64,000 nucleotides of DNA from Dyella thiooxydans (GCF_001641285.1 NZ_CP014841.1:1364001-1428000); one strand, 5' to 3'. Counted from the first letter of the stretch, positions 44,185 to 54,266 are shown. The notes: a model not told the origin generated them from the letters alone. Translations and numbers: made by a program.

Positions 44185-46068
44185 ATGGCCACGCTCATTC
44201 CTTCCCGCAACAGCTGCCTGCCGCGCATGACCGGCGGCGAGAAACGCGTCTCCGAACGCCTGGAGCAGAAGCTCGAGGACGACTACCTGGTCTGGTACGA
44301 CGTCCCGGTCGGCCCGAAGCAGCGGCATCCCGACTTCGTCATCGTGCACCCGCGCCGCGGCCTGCTGGTGCTGGAGGTGAAGGACTGGAAGGCCGAGACC
44401 CTGCAGCAGGTCGACAGCACCCAGGTCACCCTGCTCACCGACCGCGGCACGGTGAAGGAAAACAACCCGCTGCTGCAGGCACGCGCCTATGCGCTGGAGA
44501 TCGGCGTGGCGCTGCAGAAGGACCCGGCCCTGCACTTCCCGCCGGGCCACCGCCACGCCGGCAAGCTGGTGATGCCGTGGGGCTGGGGCGTGGTGCTGGC
44601 CAATATCAGCCGCAAACAGTTCGACGAGGGCGGACTGGACGCCGTGCTGCCGGCGCACCTGGTGATCTGCCGCGACGAGATCTACGAGTCGGTGGAAGCC
44701 GAAGCGTTCCAGGAACGGCTATGGGCGATGTTCCCGCAGGTGTTCCCGGTGGCGCTCACCCTGCCCCAGCTCGACCGCGTGCGCTGGCACCTGTTCCCGG
44801 AGCTCCGGGTCGACCCGGGCTCGGGCCAGTTCGGCCTGTTTCCCGCCCAGGCGGACGAGCCGGGCAAGGCGATCGAGATCCCCGAGCTGGTCAAGGTGAT
44901 GGATGCCCAGCAGGAGCAGCTCGCCCGCTCGCTGGGCGACGGCCACCGCCTGATCCACGGCGTGGCCGGCTCCGGCAAGACGATGATCCTGGGCTTCCGC
45001 GCGCTGCAGCTGGCACGGACCATGGCCAAGCCGATCCTGGTGCTCTGCTACAACAAGACCCTGGCCGGGCGGCTGGACCAGCTGGTCGGCGAGCGCGGCC
45101 TGTCGGACAAGGTGCAGGTCTACAACTTCCACCGCTGGTGCCGGCAGATGCTCACTGCCTACCACGTCGACCTGCCCACGAAGGAGGGCAAGAGCACCGA
45201 CGATTTCTTCGCCGAGATGGTCGAACGGGTGATCGCCGGCGTCGACCGCGGCCAGATCCCACGCTTCCAGTACGGCGCCGTGCTGGTCGACGAAGGCCAC
45301 GACTTCGAGCCGGACTGGTACAAGCTGATCGTGCAGATGGTCGACCCCAGCACCAACTCGCTGCTGGTGCTGTACGACGACGCGCAAAACATCTACGGCC
45401 GCGACGACCGCCGCAAGTTCACCTGGAAGGAACTGGGCGTGCAGGCGCAGGGCCGCACCACCATCCTCAAGCTCAACTACCGCAACACGCTGGAGATCCT
45501 CTCGGTGGCACGCGGTTTTGCCAGCGACCTGCTGATCGAACGGATCGGCGAGGACGACGGCGTGCCGCTGATCGCGCCGCAAAGCGCCGGCCGCCGCGGC
45601 CCGGTGCCCGAGCTGATCCGCACCGACACCGCCGGCGAGCAGCTCACCGTGCTGATCCAGTGCCTGCGCGACGAGGCGGCCCACGGCCGGCCACTGTCGG
45701 ACATGGCGGTGATCTTCCGCAATCAGTGGGAAGGCGAAAAGCTGCACGAAGCGCTGAAGCGCGAGGGCATCGCCAGCCGGCTGGCCGAAGGCGATGGCAA
45801 GCGCGCGCTGTTCCTGGTCGAGGACGCGGTCCGGCTGGTCACCATGCATTCGAGCAAGGGCCTGGAGTTCCCGGTGGTATTCATCCCGGGGCTCGGCTCG
45901 CTGCCCAAACCGGGCAAGGACGAGGCCGAGGAAGCCCGCCTGCTCTACGTGGCGATGACCCGCGCCACCGAGCGGCTGGTGCTGATCCACCATGAGGACT
46001 CGGTGTTCAGCCAGCGCATCCGCAACGCGATCAACGACGTGCAGGGGCAGTTGCAGGCGCTGGAGTGA
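44185..46068 (+). CDS. NERD-domain UvrD/Rep-type DNA helicase
   Basis: A 627-residue fusion. Residues about 15-130 are a NERD (nuclease-related) domain with the nuclease-like core [22 protein letters not shown] (Asp50, Glu64, Lys66), here quoted in parts: HPDFVIV and LVLEVKDW. A superfamily 1 helicase follows: Walker A GVAGSGKT (259-266), Walker B VDEGHD, motif IV-like [23 protein letters not shown], and motif [14 protein letters not shown]. The combination suggests DNA cleavage coupled to translocation, perhaps in repair or defence. It stands alone, divergent from the diguanylate cyclase gene. Confidence 0.88.
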   Translation: MATLIPSRNSCLPRMTGGEKRVSERLEQKLEDDYLVWYDVPVGPKQRHPDFVIVHPRRGLLVLEVKDWKAETLQQVDSTQVTLLTDRGTVKENNPLLQARAYALEIGVALQKDPALHFPPGHRHAGKLVMPWGWGVVLANISRKQFDEGGLDAVLPAHLVICRDEIYESVEAEAFQERLWAMFPQVFPVALTLPQLDRVRWHLFPELRVDPGSGQFGLFPAQADEPGKAIEIPELVKVMDAQQEQLARSLGDGHRLIHGVAGSGKTMILGFRALQLARTMAKPILVLCYNKTLAGRLDQLVGERGLSDKVQVYNFHRWCRQMLTAYHVDLPTKEGKSTDDFFAEMVERVIAGVDRGQIPRFQYGAVLVDEGHDFEPDWYKLIVQMVDPSTNSLLVLYDDAQNIYGRDDRRKFTWKELGVQAQGRTTILKLNYRNTLEILSVARGFASDLLIERIGEDDGVPLIAPQSAGRRGPVPELIRTDTAGEQLTVLIQCLRDEAAHGRPLSDMAVIFRNQWEGEKLHEALKREGIASRLAEGDGKRALFLVEDAVRLVTMHSSKGLEFPVVFIPGLGSLPKPGKDEAEEARLLYVAMTRATERLVLIHHEDSVFSQRIRNAINDVQGQLQALE

Positions 46069-46252
46069 GCCGGCGCGGTGGGGTGCCCAAACGCGATGAA
46101 GTCACTGGATGACCAGCCCTGCGGCTGTTGAAAAGCACCTCCGGCATTCGCTGGAATCCAGTCCCCTCCCGTTCCACGCTTGCACCCGAAAAAGCTTGGA
46201 CAACCCAGCCTCACACCCCACCTCGCCACTACCGCCACCCGCTGGAGCCGCC

Positions 46253-46723
46253 ATGTCCCGCTTCGATCTCACCCCACCTACCGACGCCCAGCGCCAGACC
46301 ATCACCGCCGGGCTGACCGCGGACGAGCGCCGCGTACTGCTCCAGCACGGCACCGAGGCGGCGTTCTGCGGGGTATTCCTGGACAACAAGAAGGACGGCG
46401 TCTACACCTGCCGCTTCTGCGGGCTGCCCCTGTTCCGCTCCAGTGCCAAGTTCGACTCCGGCACCGGCTGGCCGAGCTTTTTCGCCCCCTACGACGACGC
46501 CCACCTGCGCTACATCCGCGACACCAGCTACGGCATGGTGCGTACCGAGGAAGTCTGCGCCCGCTGCGGCAGCCACCTCGGCCACGTGTTTCCCGATGGA
46601 CCGCCGCCGACCGGTCACCGCCACTGCCTGAACTCAGTGGCATTGGACTTCGTCGAACAGGGCGACGCGCTGCCGGATGTGCTGCATCGTGGCGGTCCGG
46701 AAGGCCGGCCTGACGCAAGCTGA
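46253..46723 (+). CDS. msrB: Peptide-methionine (R)-S-oxide reductase
   Basis: A 156-residue MsrB that repairs methionine-R-sulfoxide. Two zinc-binding CxxC pairs (YTCRFCGLP and VCARCGSHL) and the catalytic Cys in [14 protein letters not shown] are present, with the family motif [11 protein letters not shown]. The start at 46253 is chosen because family similarity begins at MSRFDLTPP; the frame is open 48 codons further upstream without similarity. It may be co-transcribed with the FKBP gene 60 bases downstream. Confidence 0.94.
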   Translation: MSRFDLTPPTDAQRQTITAGLTADERRVLLQHGTEAAFCGVFLDNKKDGVYTCRFCGLPLFRSSAKFDSGTGWPSFFAPYDDAHLRYIRDTSYGMVRTEEVCARCGSHLGHVFPDGPPPTGHRHCLNSVALDFVEQGDALPDVLHRGGPEGRPDAS

Positions 46724-46783
46724 GCCGGTGCGGGCAGCACGGCCGGCTACAATCCCGAATCGCTCTCACCTACAGGATCAACC

Positions 46784-47206
46784 ATGCGCCGACTGCTCTG
46801 CCTGCTCCCGCTCCTGCTCGCCGCCTGCTCCTCGCAGCACGCCGCCCCCGCCGCCGACATCCCCGCGATGCAGAGCATCGATACCGTGGTCGGCACCGGC
46901 CCGGTGGCCAAGCCCGGCGACACGGTGGAGGTGAACTACACCGGCTGGCTGTACGACCCGAAGGCGCCCGACCACCACGGCAAGAAGTTCGACGCCTCGC
47001 AGGACCACGGCGGCACCTTCGCCTTCCCGCTCGGCGCCGGCCAGGTGATCAAGGGCTGGGACGAAGGCGTCGCCGGCATGCATGTCGGCGGCAAGCGCAC
47101 GCTGCTGATTCCCTCGTCGATGGGCTACGGCAGCCGCGGCGCGGGTAGCGCGATCCCGCCGAACGCCGCGCTGGTGTTCGACGTGGAGCTGGTCAGCATC
47201 AAGTGA
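46784..47206 (+). CDS. FKBP-type peptidyl-prolyl isomerase, lipoprotein form
   Basis: A 140-residue FKBP with a lipoprotein signal peptide (LLCLLPLLLAAC, lipobox LAAC). The single isomerase domain has VEVNYTGWLYDP, FDASQDHGG, FPLGAGQVIKGWDEGVAGM and GYGSRGAGSAIPPNAALVFDVEL, a complete FKBP12-like active site. It should act as a proline isomerase in the periplasm. It is followed by a GC-rich hairpin and then the S10 peptidase gene. Confidence 0.92.
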   Translation: MRRLLCLLPLLLAACSSQHAAPAADIPAMQSIDTVVGTGPVAKPGDTVEVNYTGWLYDPKAPDHHGKKFDASQDHGGTFAFPLGAGQVIKGWDEGVAGMHVGGKRTLLIPSSMGYGSRGAGSAIPPNAALVFDVELVSIK

Positions 47207-47213
47207 TCGACAC

Positions 47214-47238
47214 GGCCCCGGCCGATCCGGCCGGGGCC
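47214..47238 (+). terminator. GC-rich hairpin after the FKBP gene, possible terminator
   Basis: GGCCCCGGCC pairs perfectly with GGCCGGGGCC over GATCC, eight bases after the stop codon. There is no T-run, so termination is uncertain. Confidence 0.5.
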
Positions 47239-47310
47239 ATGACTTCCTGCACGGTTGCCGCCGGAAGCGTCCCGCTAGGGTCGTGGGCTTTCCCCGCAAG
47301 GACCCCACCC

Positions 47311-48813
47311 GTGCGCCACGTACTTTCCTGCGCCCTGCTCGCCGCGCTCGCTGCCGGCACCCCCGCCCTCGCCTTCTGCGCCGACCAGCCGGCCAAGCCC
47401 GACACCGCCACCGCGCCCGCCGACAAGGCCTTCCACCTGCCGCCGCTACCAGCCGATGCGCACGTGTCGCAGACCGCGCAGATCGACGGCCGCACGCTGA
47501 AGTACACCGTCACCGTGGGCTCACTGCCGGTGCGCAACGAGAAGGGCGAAGTGACCGGCGAGGTGGTCTACACCGCCTACACCATGCCCGGCAAGGATCG
47601 CCCGGTGACCTTCGCGGTCAACGGCGGCCCGGGCGCCTCCTCGGTGTACCTCAACCTCGGCGCGATCGGTCCGAAGCGGGTGAACTTCGGCGTGGCCGGT
47701 GCCAATCCGTCCGACCCGGCCACCCTGCACGACAACCCCGGCACCTGGCTGGGCTTCACCGACCTGGTCTTCATCGATCCGGTCGGCACCGGCTTCAGCC
47801 GCGCGCTGGTCGACGACAAGGAGGCCACCAAGCTCTTCTACAGCACCGACAACGACATCAAGTACTTGTCGCGCATCGTCTACGACTGGCTGGTGAAGAA
47901 CGGCCGCATGGACTCGAAGAAGTACCTGGTCGGCGAGAGCTACGGCGGCTTCCGCGGCCCGCGCATGACCGACTACCTGCAGACCCAGCTCGGCGTAGCC
48001 ATCAACGGCCTGGTGCTGGTCTCGCCCTACCTCGACCCGGCCGCCTCCGATGACGAGAACGTCTCGCCGCTGCCGTGGATGCTCACCCTGCCGTCGATCG
48101 CCGCCGCCAACCTGGAGCGGGAGCACAAGCTCACCGCCGAAGCGATGGCGCCGATCGTCGACTACACCCGCACCACCTACGCCACCACGCTGATGCAGGG
48201 CCGCAGCAACCCCGCCGCCACCGCCGCGATGATCAACAAGGTCACCGAACTGACCGGGCTGGATCCGCTGTTCGTCAAGCGCTCCGGCGGCCGCATCGAG
48301 ACCCAGGCCTACCTGCGCGAGATCTATCGCGCCGAAGGCAAGCTGGGCAGCCGCTACGACTCCAACGTCACCGCCTGGGATCCGTTCCCGACCGCCCCGC
48401 AGCAGGAAACCGGCGATCCGATCCTCAACGGCATCATCGCCCCGACCACCACCGCGATGGTCAACTTCGTCACCAAGACCGTGGGCTGGAAGATCGACGC
48501 GCGCTACAACGCACTCAGCTACCAAGTGAACCGCCTGTGGCACCGGGACAAGGACGCCAACCGCGGCTCGGTCAACGAGCTGCGCGAATCGGTGGCGAAC
48601 GATCCGGGCCTGCGCGTGCTGATCGCCCATGGCTGGGACGACCTGTCCTGCCCGTTCATGGCCTCGGTGCTGATCGTCGACCAGATGCCGGCGATGGGCG
48701 ACCCGACCCGCGTGCAGGTGAAGGAGTACCCCGGCGGCCACATGTTCTACGCCCGCCCGGACAGCCAGCGCGCCCTGCGCAACGACGTCGAGAAGCTCTA
48801 CGGCGTGAAGTGA
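47311..48813 (+). CDS. S10-family serine carboxypeptidase, secreted
   Basis: A 500-residue carboxypeptidase Y-like exopeptidase. Translation most likely starts at the GTG at 47311 (AAGGA upstream) to give the signal peptide RHVLSCALLAALAAGTPALA. It has the oxyanion segment TFAVNGGPGASSVYLNL, nucleophile Ser210 in LVGESYGGFRGP, Asp in AHGWDDLSCP and His in PGGHMFYARP. The long upstream frame from 47203 covers the hairpin and is unlikely. It degrades peptides from the C-terminus outside the cytoplasm. Confidence 0.92.
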   Translation: MRHVLSCALLAALAAGTPALAFCADQPAKPDTATAPADKAFHLPPLPADAHVSQTAQIDGRTLKYTVTVGSLPVRNEKGEVTGEVVYTAYTMPGKDRPVTFAVNGGPGASSVYLNLGAIGPKRVNFGVAGANPSDPATLHDNPGTWLGFTDLVFIDPVGTGFSRALVDDKEATKLFYSTDNDIKYLSRIVYDWLVKNGRMDSKKYLVGESYGGFRGPRMTDYLQTQLGVAINGLVLVSPYLDPAASDDENVSPLPWMLTLPSIAAANLEREHKLTAEAMAPIVDYTRTTYATTLMQGRSNPAATAAMINKVTELTGLDPLFVKRSGGRIETQAYLREIYRAEGKLGSRYDSNVTAWDPFPTAPQQETGDPILNGIIAPTTTAMVNFVTKTVGWKIDARYNALSYQVNRLWHRDKDANRGSVNELRESVANDPGLRVLIAHGWDDLSCPFMASVLIVDQMPAMGDPTRVQVKEYPGGHMFYARPDSQRALRNDVEKLYGVK

Positions 48814-48818
48814 TCCGG

Positions 48819-48847
48819 AGCGCCGCGCCGGTCCGCCGGCGCGGCGC
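48819..48847 (+). terminator. GC-rich hairpin after the S10 peptidase gene, possible terminator
   Basis: AGCGCCGCGCCGG pairs with CCGGCGCGGCGCT over TCCG, then TCATGT. It is stable but lacks a good T-run. Confidence 0.55.
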
Positions 48848-49014
48848 TTCATGTCGCATCGACGCCACCCGGGGCACGCTGGTGGGCAGACGCGGCGCTT
48901 GCCGCCTCGCCAGCTCCGTCCCGGCGCACCGCTTCCGCGGACCGCGATGCCGGACGGCCATCCACGCGGCGTGTCGACTCCCTTGCGCGACGTGCCGCCT
49001 GCCGGAGCCGTCGC

Positions 49015-50589
49015 ATGTGGCGCCAACTGTTCTACGCGCTGTCCGTCCTGGCCATCCTCGCCGTCGCTGCCCTCGTTCCGTTCCATCCCGAGGCCGCCTG
49101 GGCCTTCGCGGTCATCCTGCCGCTGGTCGCGCTGGGCCTGTACGACATCGCCTCGCCGCGCAACGTGCTGGGCAACTACCCGATCATCGGGCACCTGCGC
49201 TACATCATGGAGTTCATCAGCCCGGAGATCCGCCAGTACTTCCTGGAGGACGACAAGAGCGGGCGCCCGTTCAACCGGCAGCAGCGCGACCTGGTCAAGT
49301 CGCGCGGTGCCGGCAGCAGCGGTACGCATCCGTTCGGCACCGAGTACGACGTGTTCGCCTCCGGCTTCGACTTCGCCGTGCACTCGATCGCCGTCAAGCA
49401 GGTGCCGAAGACCGCCGAGCGCATCACCGTCGGCGGCCCGCAGTGCCGCCAGCCCTACGACAGCTCGCGCCTGAACATCTCGGCGATGAGCTTCGGTGCA
49501 CTGTCCAGCCACGCGGTGCTGGCGATGAACAAGGGCGCGGCGATGGGAGGCTTCGCGCAGGACACCGGTGAGGGCGGACTCACGCCGTACCACCTCGAAC
49601 ACGGCGCCGACGTAATCTGGGAGATCGGCTCGGGCTACTTCGGCTGCCGCACCAGGGACGGCCGCTTCGACGACGAGGACTTCCGCCGCAAGGCCGCCGA
49701 TCCGCACGTGAAGATGATCGAGATCAAGCTGTCCCAGGGCGCCAAGCCCAGCCACGGCGGCATGCTGCCGGGGGCCAAGGTGAACGCCGAGATCGCGCGC
49801 ATCCGCGAAGTGCCTGAAGGAAAGGACTGCCTGTCTCCGGCCGCGCATCCGGAGTTCGACACACCGCGCGGCCTGCTCGCCTTCGTCGCCCGCCTGCGCG
49901 CGCTGTGTGGCGGCAAGCCGGTGGGCTTCAAGCTGTGCATCGGCCGGCGCAGCGAGTTCCTCGGCATCTGCAAGGCGATGCTGGACACCGGCACCCTGCC
50001 GGACTTCATCACCGTGGACGGCGCCGAGGGCGGCACCGGCGCCGCACCGGTAGAGCTGTCCGACCGCCTCGGCCTGACCATCAACGAGGCACTGCCGTTC
50101 GTGCACAGCGCCCTGGTCGGCTGCAGCCTGCGCGACAGGATCCGCCTCATCGCCAGCGGCAAGGTGGTCACCGGCTTCGACCTGGTGCACAAGATCGCCA
50201 TCGGCGCGGACATCTGCAACGTGGCGCGGCCGATGATGTTCGCCGTCGGCTGCATCCAGGCCCTGCGCTGCCACACCAACACCTGCCCCACCGGCGTCGC
50301 TACCCAGGACAAGCGCCGCGCCCGCGCGCTGAAGATCGACGAACGCGCCGAACACGTGCGCCGCTACCACCGCGCCACCATGGACAGCTTCATCGAGATC
50401 ACCGGCGCGATGGGCGTGGCCCACCCGGACCAGCTCGAGCCGCGGCACATCCTGCACCGCATGCCCGACCAGCAGGCACGCGACTACGGCCAGCTGCACC
50501 ACTACCTCGCGCCGGGCGCACTGCTCGGCGACACGGTACCCGCACCGTTCGCCGCACACTGGAACGAAGCCTCGGCCGAGCGCTTCTGA
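49015..50589 (+). CDS. FMN-binding glutamate synthase-family protein
   Basis: A 524-residue membrane-linked relative of the synthase domain of GltB. Two N-terminal helices (residues 7-45) precede the FMN TIM barrel: SRLNISAMSFGALSSHAV, GEGGLTPYHLE, VDGAEGGTGAAPVELSD and the [3Fe-4S] cysteines in CIQALRCHTNTCPTGVATQ. Stand-alone members like this lack the amidotransferase domain; their substrate and electron donor are not established. Transcription continues toward two thioredoxin-fold genes. Confidence 0.9.
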   Translation: MWRQLFYALSVLAILAVAALVPFHPEAAWAFAVILPLVALGLYDIASPRNVLGNYPIIGHLRYIMEFISPEIRQYFLEDDKSGRPFNRQQRDLVKSRGAGSSGTHPFGTEYDVFASGFDFAVHSIAVKQVPKTAERITVGGPQCRQPYDSSRLNISAMSFGALSSHAVLAMNKGAAMGGFAQDTGEGGLTPYHLEHGADVIWEIGSGYFGCRTRDGRFDDEDFRRKAADPHVKMIEIKLSQGAKPSHGGMLPGAKVNAEIARIREVPEGKDCLSPAAHPEFDTPRGLLAFVARLRALCGGKPVGFKLCIGRRSEFLGICKAMLDTGTLPDFITVDGAEGGTGAAPVELSDRLGLTINEALPFVHSALVGCSLRDRIRLIASGKVVTGFDLVHKIAIGADICNVARPMMFAVGCIQALRCHTNTCPTGVATQDKRRARALKIDERAEHVRRYHRATMDSFIEITGAMGVAHPDQLEPRHILHRMPDQQARDYGQLHHYLAPGALLGDTVPAPFAAHWNEASAERF

Positions 50590-50667
50590 GCCATCCGGGG
50601 TAACCCGACCGCCGGTTGCAGCGATAGAGCAAGACCGCGGCACCCGCCGCCCGCTTCCGGACGCCCC

Positions 50668-51171
50668 ATGCGACGCTTCCTGCTTGCCCCGCTCCTGCTC
50701 CTCGCCAGCCTCGCGCCCGCGCTGGCCGACACCCCGGCACACGCGGCCGCCTTCACCGGCATCACCCGCTGGATCAACTCGCCGCCGCTGACCATCGAAG
50801 GCCTGCGCGGCAAGGTGGTGCTGGTCGACTTCTGGACCTTCGAATGCATCAACTGTCTGCATGCGCTGCCGCAGGTCAAGGCACTCGATGCGAAATACCG
50901 CGACCAGGGACTGGTCGTCGTCGGGGTGCACACGCCGGAACTGGATGCCGAGCGCGACACCGGCAACCTGCTCGCTGCCGTGAAGCGGCTGGGCATCACC
51001 TACCCGGTGGCGCAGGACAACAGCTACGCCACCTGGAACGCCTGGCACAACCAGTACTGGCCGGCGCAGTATGTGGTCGACCGCCGGGGACGCGTGGTCT
51101 ACACGCACATCGGCGAAGGCGGTTACGCAGCGATCGAACACGCTGTGCAGCAGGCGCTGGCAGCGCGCTGA
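50668..51171 (+). CDS. Secreted thioredoxin-fold protein (DipZ/TlpA-like)
   Basis: A 167-residue protein with a signal peptide (RRFLLAPLLLLASLAPALA) and a thioredoxin fold of the redoxin/TlpA class. The redox motif is CINC in VDFWTFECINCLHALPQV, the same as the C-terminal domain of mycobacterial DipZ, and TYPVAQDNSYATWNAWHNQYWPA carries the cis-Pro loop; quoted part YATWNAWHNQYWPA. It should act in the periplasm as a disulfide reductant or isomerase. It is flanked by an FMN enzyme and trxC. Confidence 0.88.
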   Translation: MRRFLLAPLLLLASLAPALADTPAHAAAFTGITRWINSPPLTIEGLRGKVVLVDFWTFECINCLHALPQVKALDAKYRDQGLVVVGVHTPELDAERDTGNLLAAVKRLGITYPVAQDNSYATWNAWHNQYWPAQYVVDRRGRVVYTHIGEGGYAAIEHAVQQALAAR

Positions 51172-51259
51172 ACTGCCGCAGGCGGAAATCATGGCGGGGA
51201 CTTGAGCCTGCCGGCGCGGCCATCATGTTGCGGACCAGTCACCCGAATCCGGACTCGTC

Positions 51260-51697
51260 ATGACCTCACCGCTCGCCGTCCCCTGTCCGCACTGCAGCGC
51301 CCTCAACCGGGTACCGGCCGAACGCCTCGACCAGCACCCGAACTGCGGCCGCTGCCACCAGCCCCTGTTCGGCGGTCATCCGCTGGAGCTCACCACCGCC
51401 AACTTCGATGCCGTGGCCGGGCGCGGCGACCTGCCGGTGCTGGTCGACTTCTGGGCCACCTGGTGCGGCCCGTGCCTCGGCTTCGCGCCGATCTTCACCG
51501 CGGCAGCACGCGAATTCGAGCCGCGCCTGCGGCTGGCCAAGGTGGATACCGACGCGCAGCAGCCGCTGGCGCAGCGCTTCGGCATCCGCTCCATCCCCAC
51601 CCTGATCCTGCTGCGCGAGGGTCGCGAGATCGCCCGCCAGTCCGGTGCGCTCAATGCCGGACAGCTGCGCCAGTTCGTCGCGCAGTCGCTGCGCTGA
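51260..51697 (+). CDS. trxC: Thioredoxin 2
   Basis: A 145-residue TrxC. The N-terminal zinc-binding part has CPHCSALNR and CGRCHQPLF; the thioredoxin domain has the active site WATWCGPCLGFAP and the cis-Pro in IRSIPTLIL. It is a cytosolic reductase often induced by oxidative stress. The gene lies 88 bases after the secreted redoxin and is followed by the SH3-domain gene. Confidence 0.94.
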   Translation: MTSPLAVPCPHCSALNRVPAERLDQHPNCGRCHQPLFGGHPLELTTANFDAVAGRGDLPVLVDFWATWCGPCLGFAPIFTAAAREFEPRLRLAKVDTDAQQPLAQRFGIRSIPTLILLREGREIARQSGALNAGQLRQFVAQSLR

Positions 51698-51791
51698 AAT
51701 TCGCCTGGCGCACTTGCACGCGAGGATGGCGTGGCACAACCTGAGAGGCGGCGGGCAGCCGGCCCGCCAGCCACGACCGGAGAGCCTCACC

Positions 51792-52505
51792 ATGAAGCGC
51801 CTGATCTGGTTGTCCTCGCTGCTCCTGCTTGCGCTCGCCCCCGCCGTGGCAACCGCCGCGGATGGCTACGTCACCGCCAGCGTCAACCTGCGCGCCGGGC
51901 CGGATATCGGCTATCCGCGCATCGACACCATCCCGGTCGGCTACAGCATCCAGATCTACGGCTGCACCAGCGGCTGGGTGTGGTGCGACGTGGGCTTCCG
52001 CGGCGACCGCGGCTGGGTGGCCGGCAGCTACATCGAGTTCTACGACAACGGGTACTACCAGCCATTGCCGCAGTACGGCGCGCAAGTCGGCATCCCCGTC
52101 GTCACCTTCACGATCGCGCTGTACTGGTCGAACTACTACAGCCACCGGCCGTTCTACCGCGAGCGCAACGTCTGGTACGCGCGGCCGATCCCGCATCGCC
52201 CGCCGCCACCCCCGCCGCATCGCCCCTGGCATCGTCCCCCGCCACGCCCCGGGGTCCGTCCACCGACTGGCGGTGGCCTGCGCCCGATGCCGCCGCCCCG
52301 TCCGCGGCCGGAGGCTCGTCCGCAACCCAGGCCACAGCCAACCACGCGACCGGCACCGCGCCCGCAACCCGCGGCGAGGCCACAGCCCCGGCCGATGCCG
52401 GCGGCCCGGCCTGCACCGTCACAGGGCAAGGGGCACGGCAACGCGAACGACAACGGCCGCGGCAAACCGAACGATCGCAAGCGCGACGATCGCGGCGGGC
52501 ACTGA
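51792..52505 (+). CDS. Secreted SH3-domain protein with a long Pro/Arg-rich tail
   Basis: A 237-residue exported protein. After a signal peptide (residues 1-23) a bacterial SH3 domain covers about residues 24-85 (ASVNLRAGPDIGYPRIDTIP, GCTSGWVWCDVGFRGDRGWV). From about residue 130 the chain becomes a low-complexity Pro-Arg tail with repeated RPQPRP and ARPAP units, and ends in GNANDNGRGKPNDRKRDD. SH3_3 domains bind cell-wall peptides; the tail may span or stick to the peptidoglycan or to LPS. Family function is unknown. Confidence 0.8.
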   Translation: MKRLIWLSSLLLLALAPAVATAADGYVTASVNLRAGPDIGYPRIDTIPVGYSIQIYGCTSGWVWCDVGFRGDRGWVAGSYIEFYDNGYYQPLPQYGAQVGIPVVTFTIALYWSNYYSHRPFYRERNVWYARPIPHRPPPPPPHRPWHRPPPRPGVRPPTGGGLRPMPPPRPRPEARPQPRPQPTTRPAPRPQPAARPQPRPMPAARPAPSQGKGHGNANDNGRGKPNDRKRDDRGGH

Positions 52506-52623
52506 GCCCGGGGTTACCACACGCCGTGCAGGTCGGCTCCCGGCCAGCGCCGGGGTGGCGGCGGAAACACGGCAGTCACCCGGCAAGGACCCGGGCCACC
52601 CCGGCGATCCCAGCCGCTGAGCC

Positions 52624-52651
52624 CGTCATGCCGACGAAAACCGGCATCCGG
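52624..52651. repeat. Degenerate copy of the GTCATCCCGGCG-type repeat
   Basis: GTCATGCCGACGAAAACCGG, then CATCCGGG, matches GTCAT-CCGGCG-A-GCCGG-ATCC with several changes. It lies in the 207-base gap between the SH3-protein gene and selO, which otherwise holds only GC-rich sequence. Confidence 0.5.
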
Positions 52652-52712
52652 GTCTTGCTCTCGCTAGCTGGATAGGCGCCGGGCCACGCCCTCATCCCGG
52701 CGGGCGCGCCCC

Positions 52713-54266
52713 TCACGAACTGCACGACAGCATCGAGCAGCCCGCCTTCTCCTTCGCCCAGTCCGGTCGCTTGCCCGCGTAATGCTCGCGACCCGGCTGG
52801 TCGTCGTAGGGACGACGCATCACCTCGAGCAGGGTGTGCACGCCGGACAGGTCGCCCTGCGTAGCCAGGTCGATCGCCTCCTGTGCCAGGTAGTTGCGCA
52901 GCACATAGCGCGGGTTGGCCAGACGCATGCGCTCGCGTCGCTGCAGCGCAGGCTGCGCATCCTCGCCCAGCCGCTTCGCGTAGCGCGCCAGCCAGTCGCG
53001 CAGCTCGCCGTCGAAGCGCTCGCGCAAGGCCAGGTCGTAGAACGCCTGCTCCATCGCCGCCGTCGGCTGCGGCCGGGCCGGGTCGAAATCGAGCAGTGCG
53101 CGGTAGAACAGCGTCATGTCGATCTGCGCCTGCACCATCAGCGTATGCAGCTGGCTGTGCAGCACATCGTCCTCGGCGCGCGGCTCGGCCAGGCCCAGTT
53201 TGTCGGCCTGCATCCGGCGCTCGACCGTCGCATAGGTGCTGGCATACCAGTCCAGCCCGGCCTGCAGCGGCCCGGTGCCGGCGAACAGCGGTGACAGCGC
53301 CGAGGCCAGCCGCGACAGGTTCCACCACGCCACCTGCATCTGCTGGCCGAAGCGGTAACGGCGGCGACCGGCGTCGGTGGTGTTCGGCGTCCAGTCCGGG
53401 TCGAAGTTGTCGATCCAGCCGTAGGGGCCGTAGTCGATGGTCAGGCCGAGGATGGACAGGTTGTCGGTATTCATCACGCCGTGCACGAAGCCCACCCGCA
53501 TCCACTGCGCGATGGTCTGCGCCGTACGCTCGCACACCTCGCCGAACCATTCGGCGTACAGCGCCTCGCCCGAGCCCTGCAGATGCGGGAAATCGCGACG
53601 GATGGTGAAGTCCACCAGTTGCCGCAGCAGCGCATGGTCACCCCGCGCGTACGGCAATTCGAAGTGGCCCAACCGGATGAACGACGGCGCCACCCGGCAC
53701 ACCACCGCGCCGGGCTCGAACTCCGGATGGCCGTCGTAGAACATGTCGCGCAGCACCGTCTCGCCGGTGCCGACGAGGCTCAACGCACGCGTGGTCGGCA
53801 CGCCCAGGTGATGCATCGCCTCGCTGCACAGGAACTCGCGGATCGACGAGCGCAGCACCGCCCGCCCGTCCGCCGTGCGCGAGTACGGCGTGGGCCCGGC
53901 GCCCTTGAGCTGCAGCTCCCAGCGCTCGCCCTTCGTGGTGACCACCTCGCCCAGCGAGATCGCCCGGCCGTCGCCCAACTGCCCGGCCCAGTGGCCGAAC
54001 TGGTGCCCGCCGTAGTTGCTGGCCCAGGGCTGCATGCCCTCCAGCAGGCGGTTGCCGCCGAACACCTCGGCGAACCACGGCGATGCCACATCCGCCTCGC
54101 TGAAACCAAGCGCCTGTGCCATCTCCGACGAGTGCGCCAGCAGTCGTGGCGACGCGACCGGTGTGGGATCGACGCGTGAATACAGCGCACCATCCACCTG
54201 CCGCAACCGGGATCCCGCCTCGGGGTCGGCGGGCAGCTCGCGGAGGAACGCGTTGTCGAAGGTCAT
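52713..54266 (-). CDS. selO: SelO (YdiU) pseudokinase AMPylase
   Basis: A 517-residue SelO-family protein that transfers AMP to Ser, Thr or Tyr of redox proteins. Signatures include [21 protein letters not shown] (quoted part [18 protein letters not shown]), [39 protein letters not shown] and [11 protein letters not shown]. The C-terminal redox pair is Cys-type, [12 protein letters not shown], so no selenocysteine is used. Two adjacent ATGs (54275 and 54266) could start it. It is transcribed away from the convergent SH3-protein gene. Confidence 0.94.
   Translation of the reverse strand: MTFDNAFLRELPADPEAGSRLRQVDGALYSRVDPTPVASPRLLAHSSEMAQALGFSEADVASPWFAEVFGGNRLLEGMQPWASNYGGHQFGHWAGQLGDGRAISLGEVVTTKGERWELQLKGAGPTPYSRTADGRAVLRSSIREFLCSEAMHHLGVPTTRALSLVGTGETVLRDMFYDGHPEFEPGAVVCRVAPSFIRLGHFELPYARGDHALLRQLVDFTIRRDFPHLQGSGEALYAEWFGEVCERTAQTIAQWMRVGFVHGVMNTDNLSILGLTIDYGPYGWIDNFDPDWTPNTTDAGRRRYRFGQQMQVAWWNLSRLASALSPLFAGTGPLQAGLDWYASTYATVERRMQADKLGLAEPRAEDDVLHSQLHTLMVQAQIDMTLFYRALLDFDPARPQPTAAMEQAFYDLALRERFDGELRDWLARYAKRLGEDAQPALQRRERMRLANPRYVLRNYLAQEAIDLATQGDLSGVHTLLEVMRRPYDDQPGREHYAGKRPDWAKEKAGCSMLSCSS

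Noticed and set aside
47521-51192. Very long open frame (over 1,200 codons) on the minus strand
   Set aside because: It is a shadow of the S10 peptidase, FMN enzyme and redoxin genes on the plus strand; its protein is a low-complexity mix of Val, Ala, Gly, His and Arg with no family pattern, which high-GC DNA readily produces.
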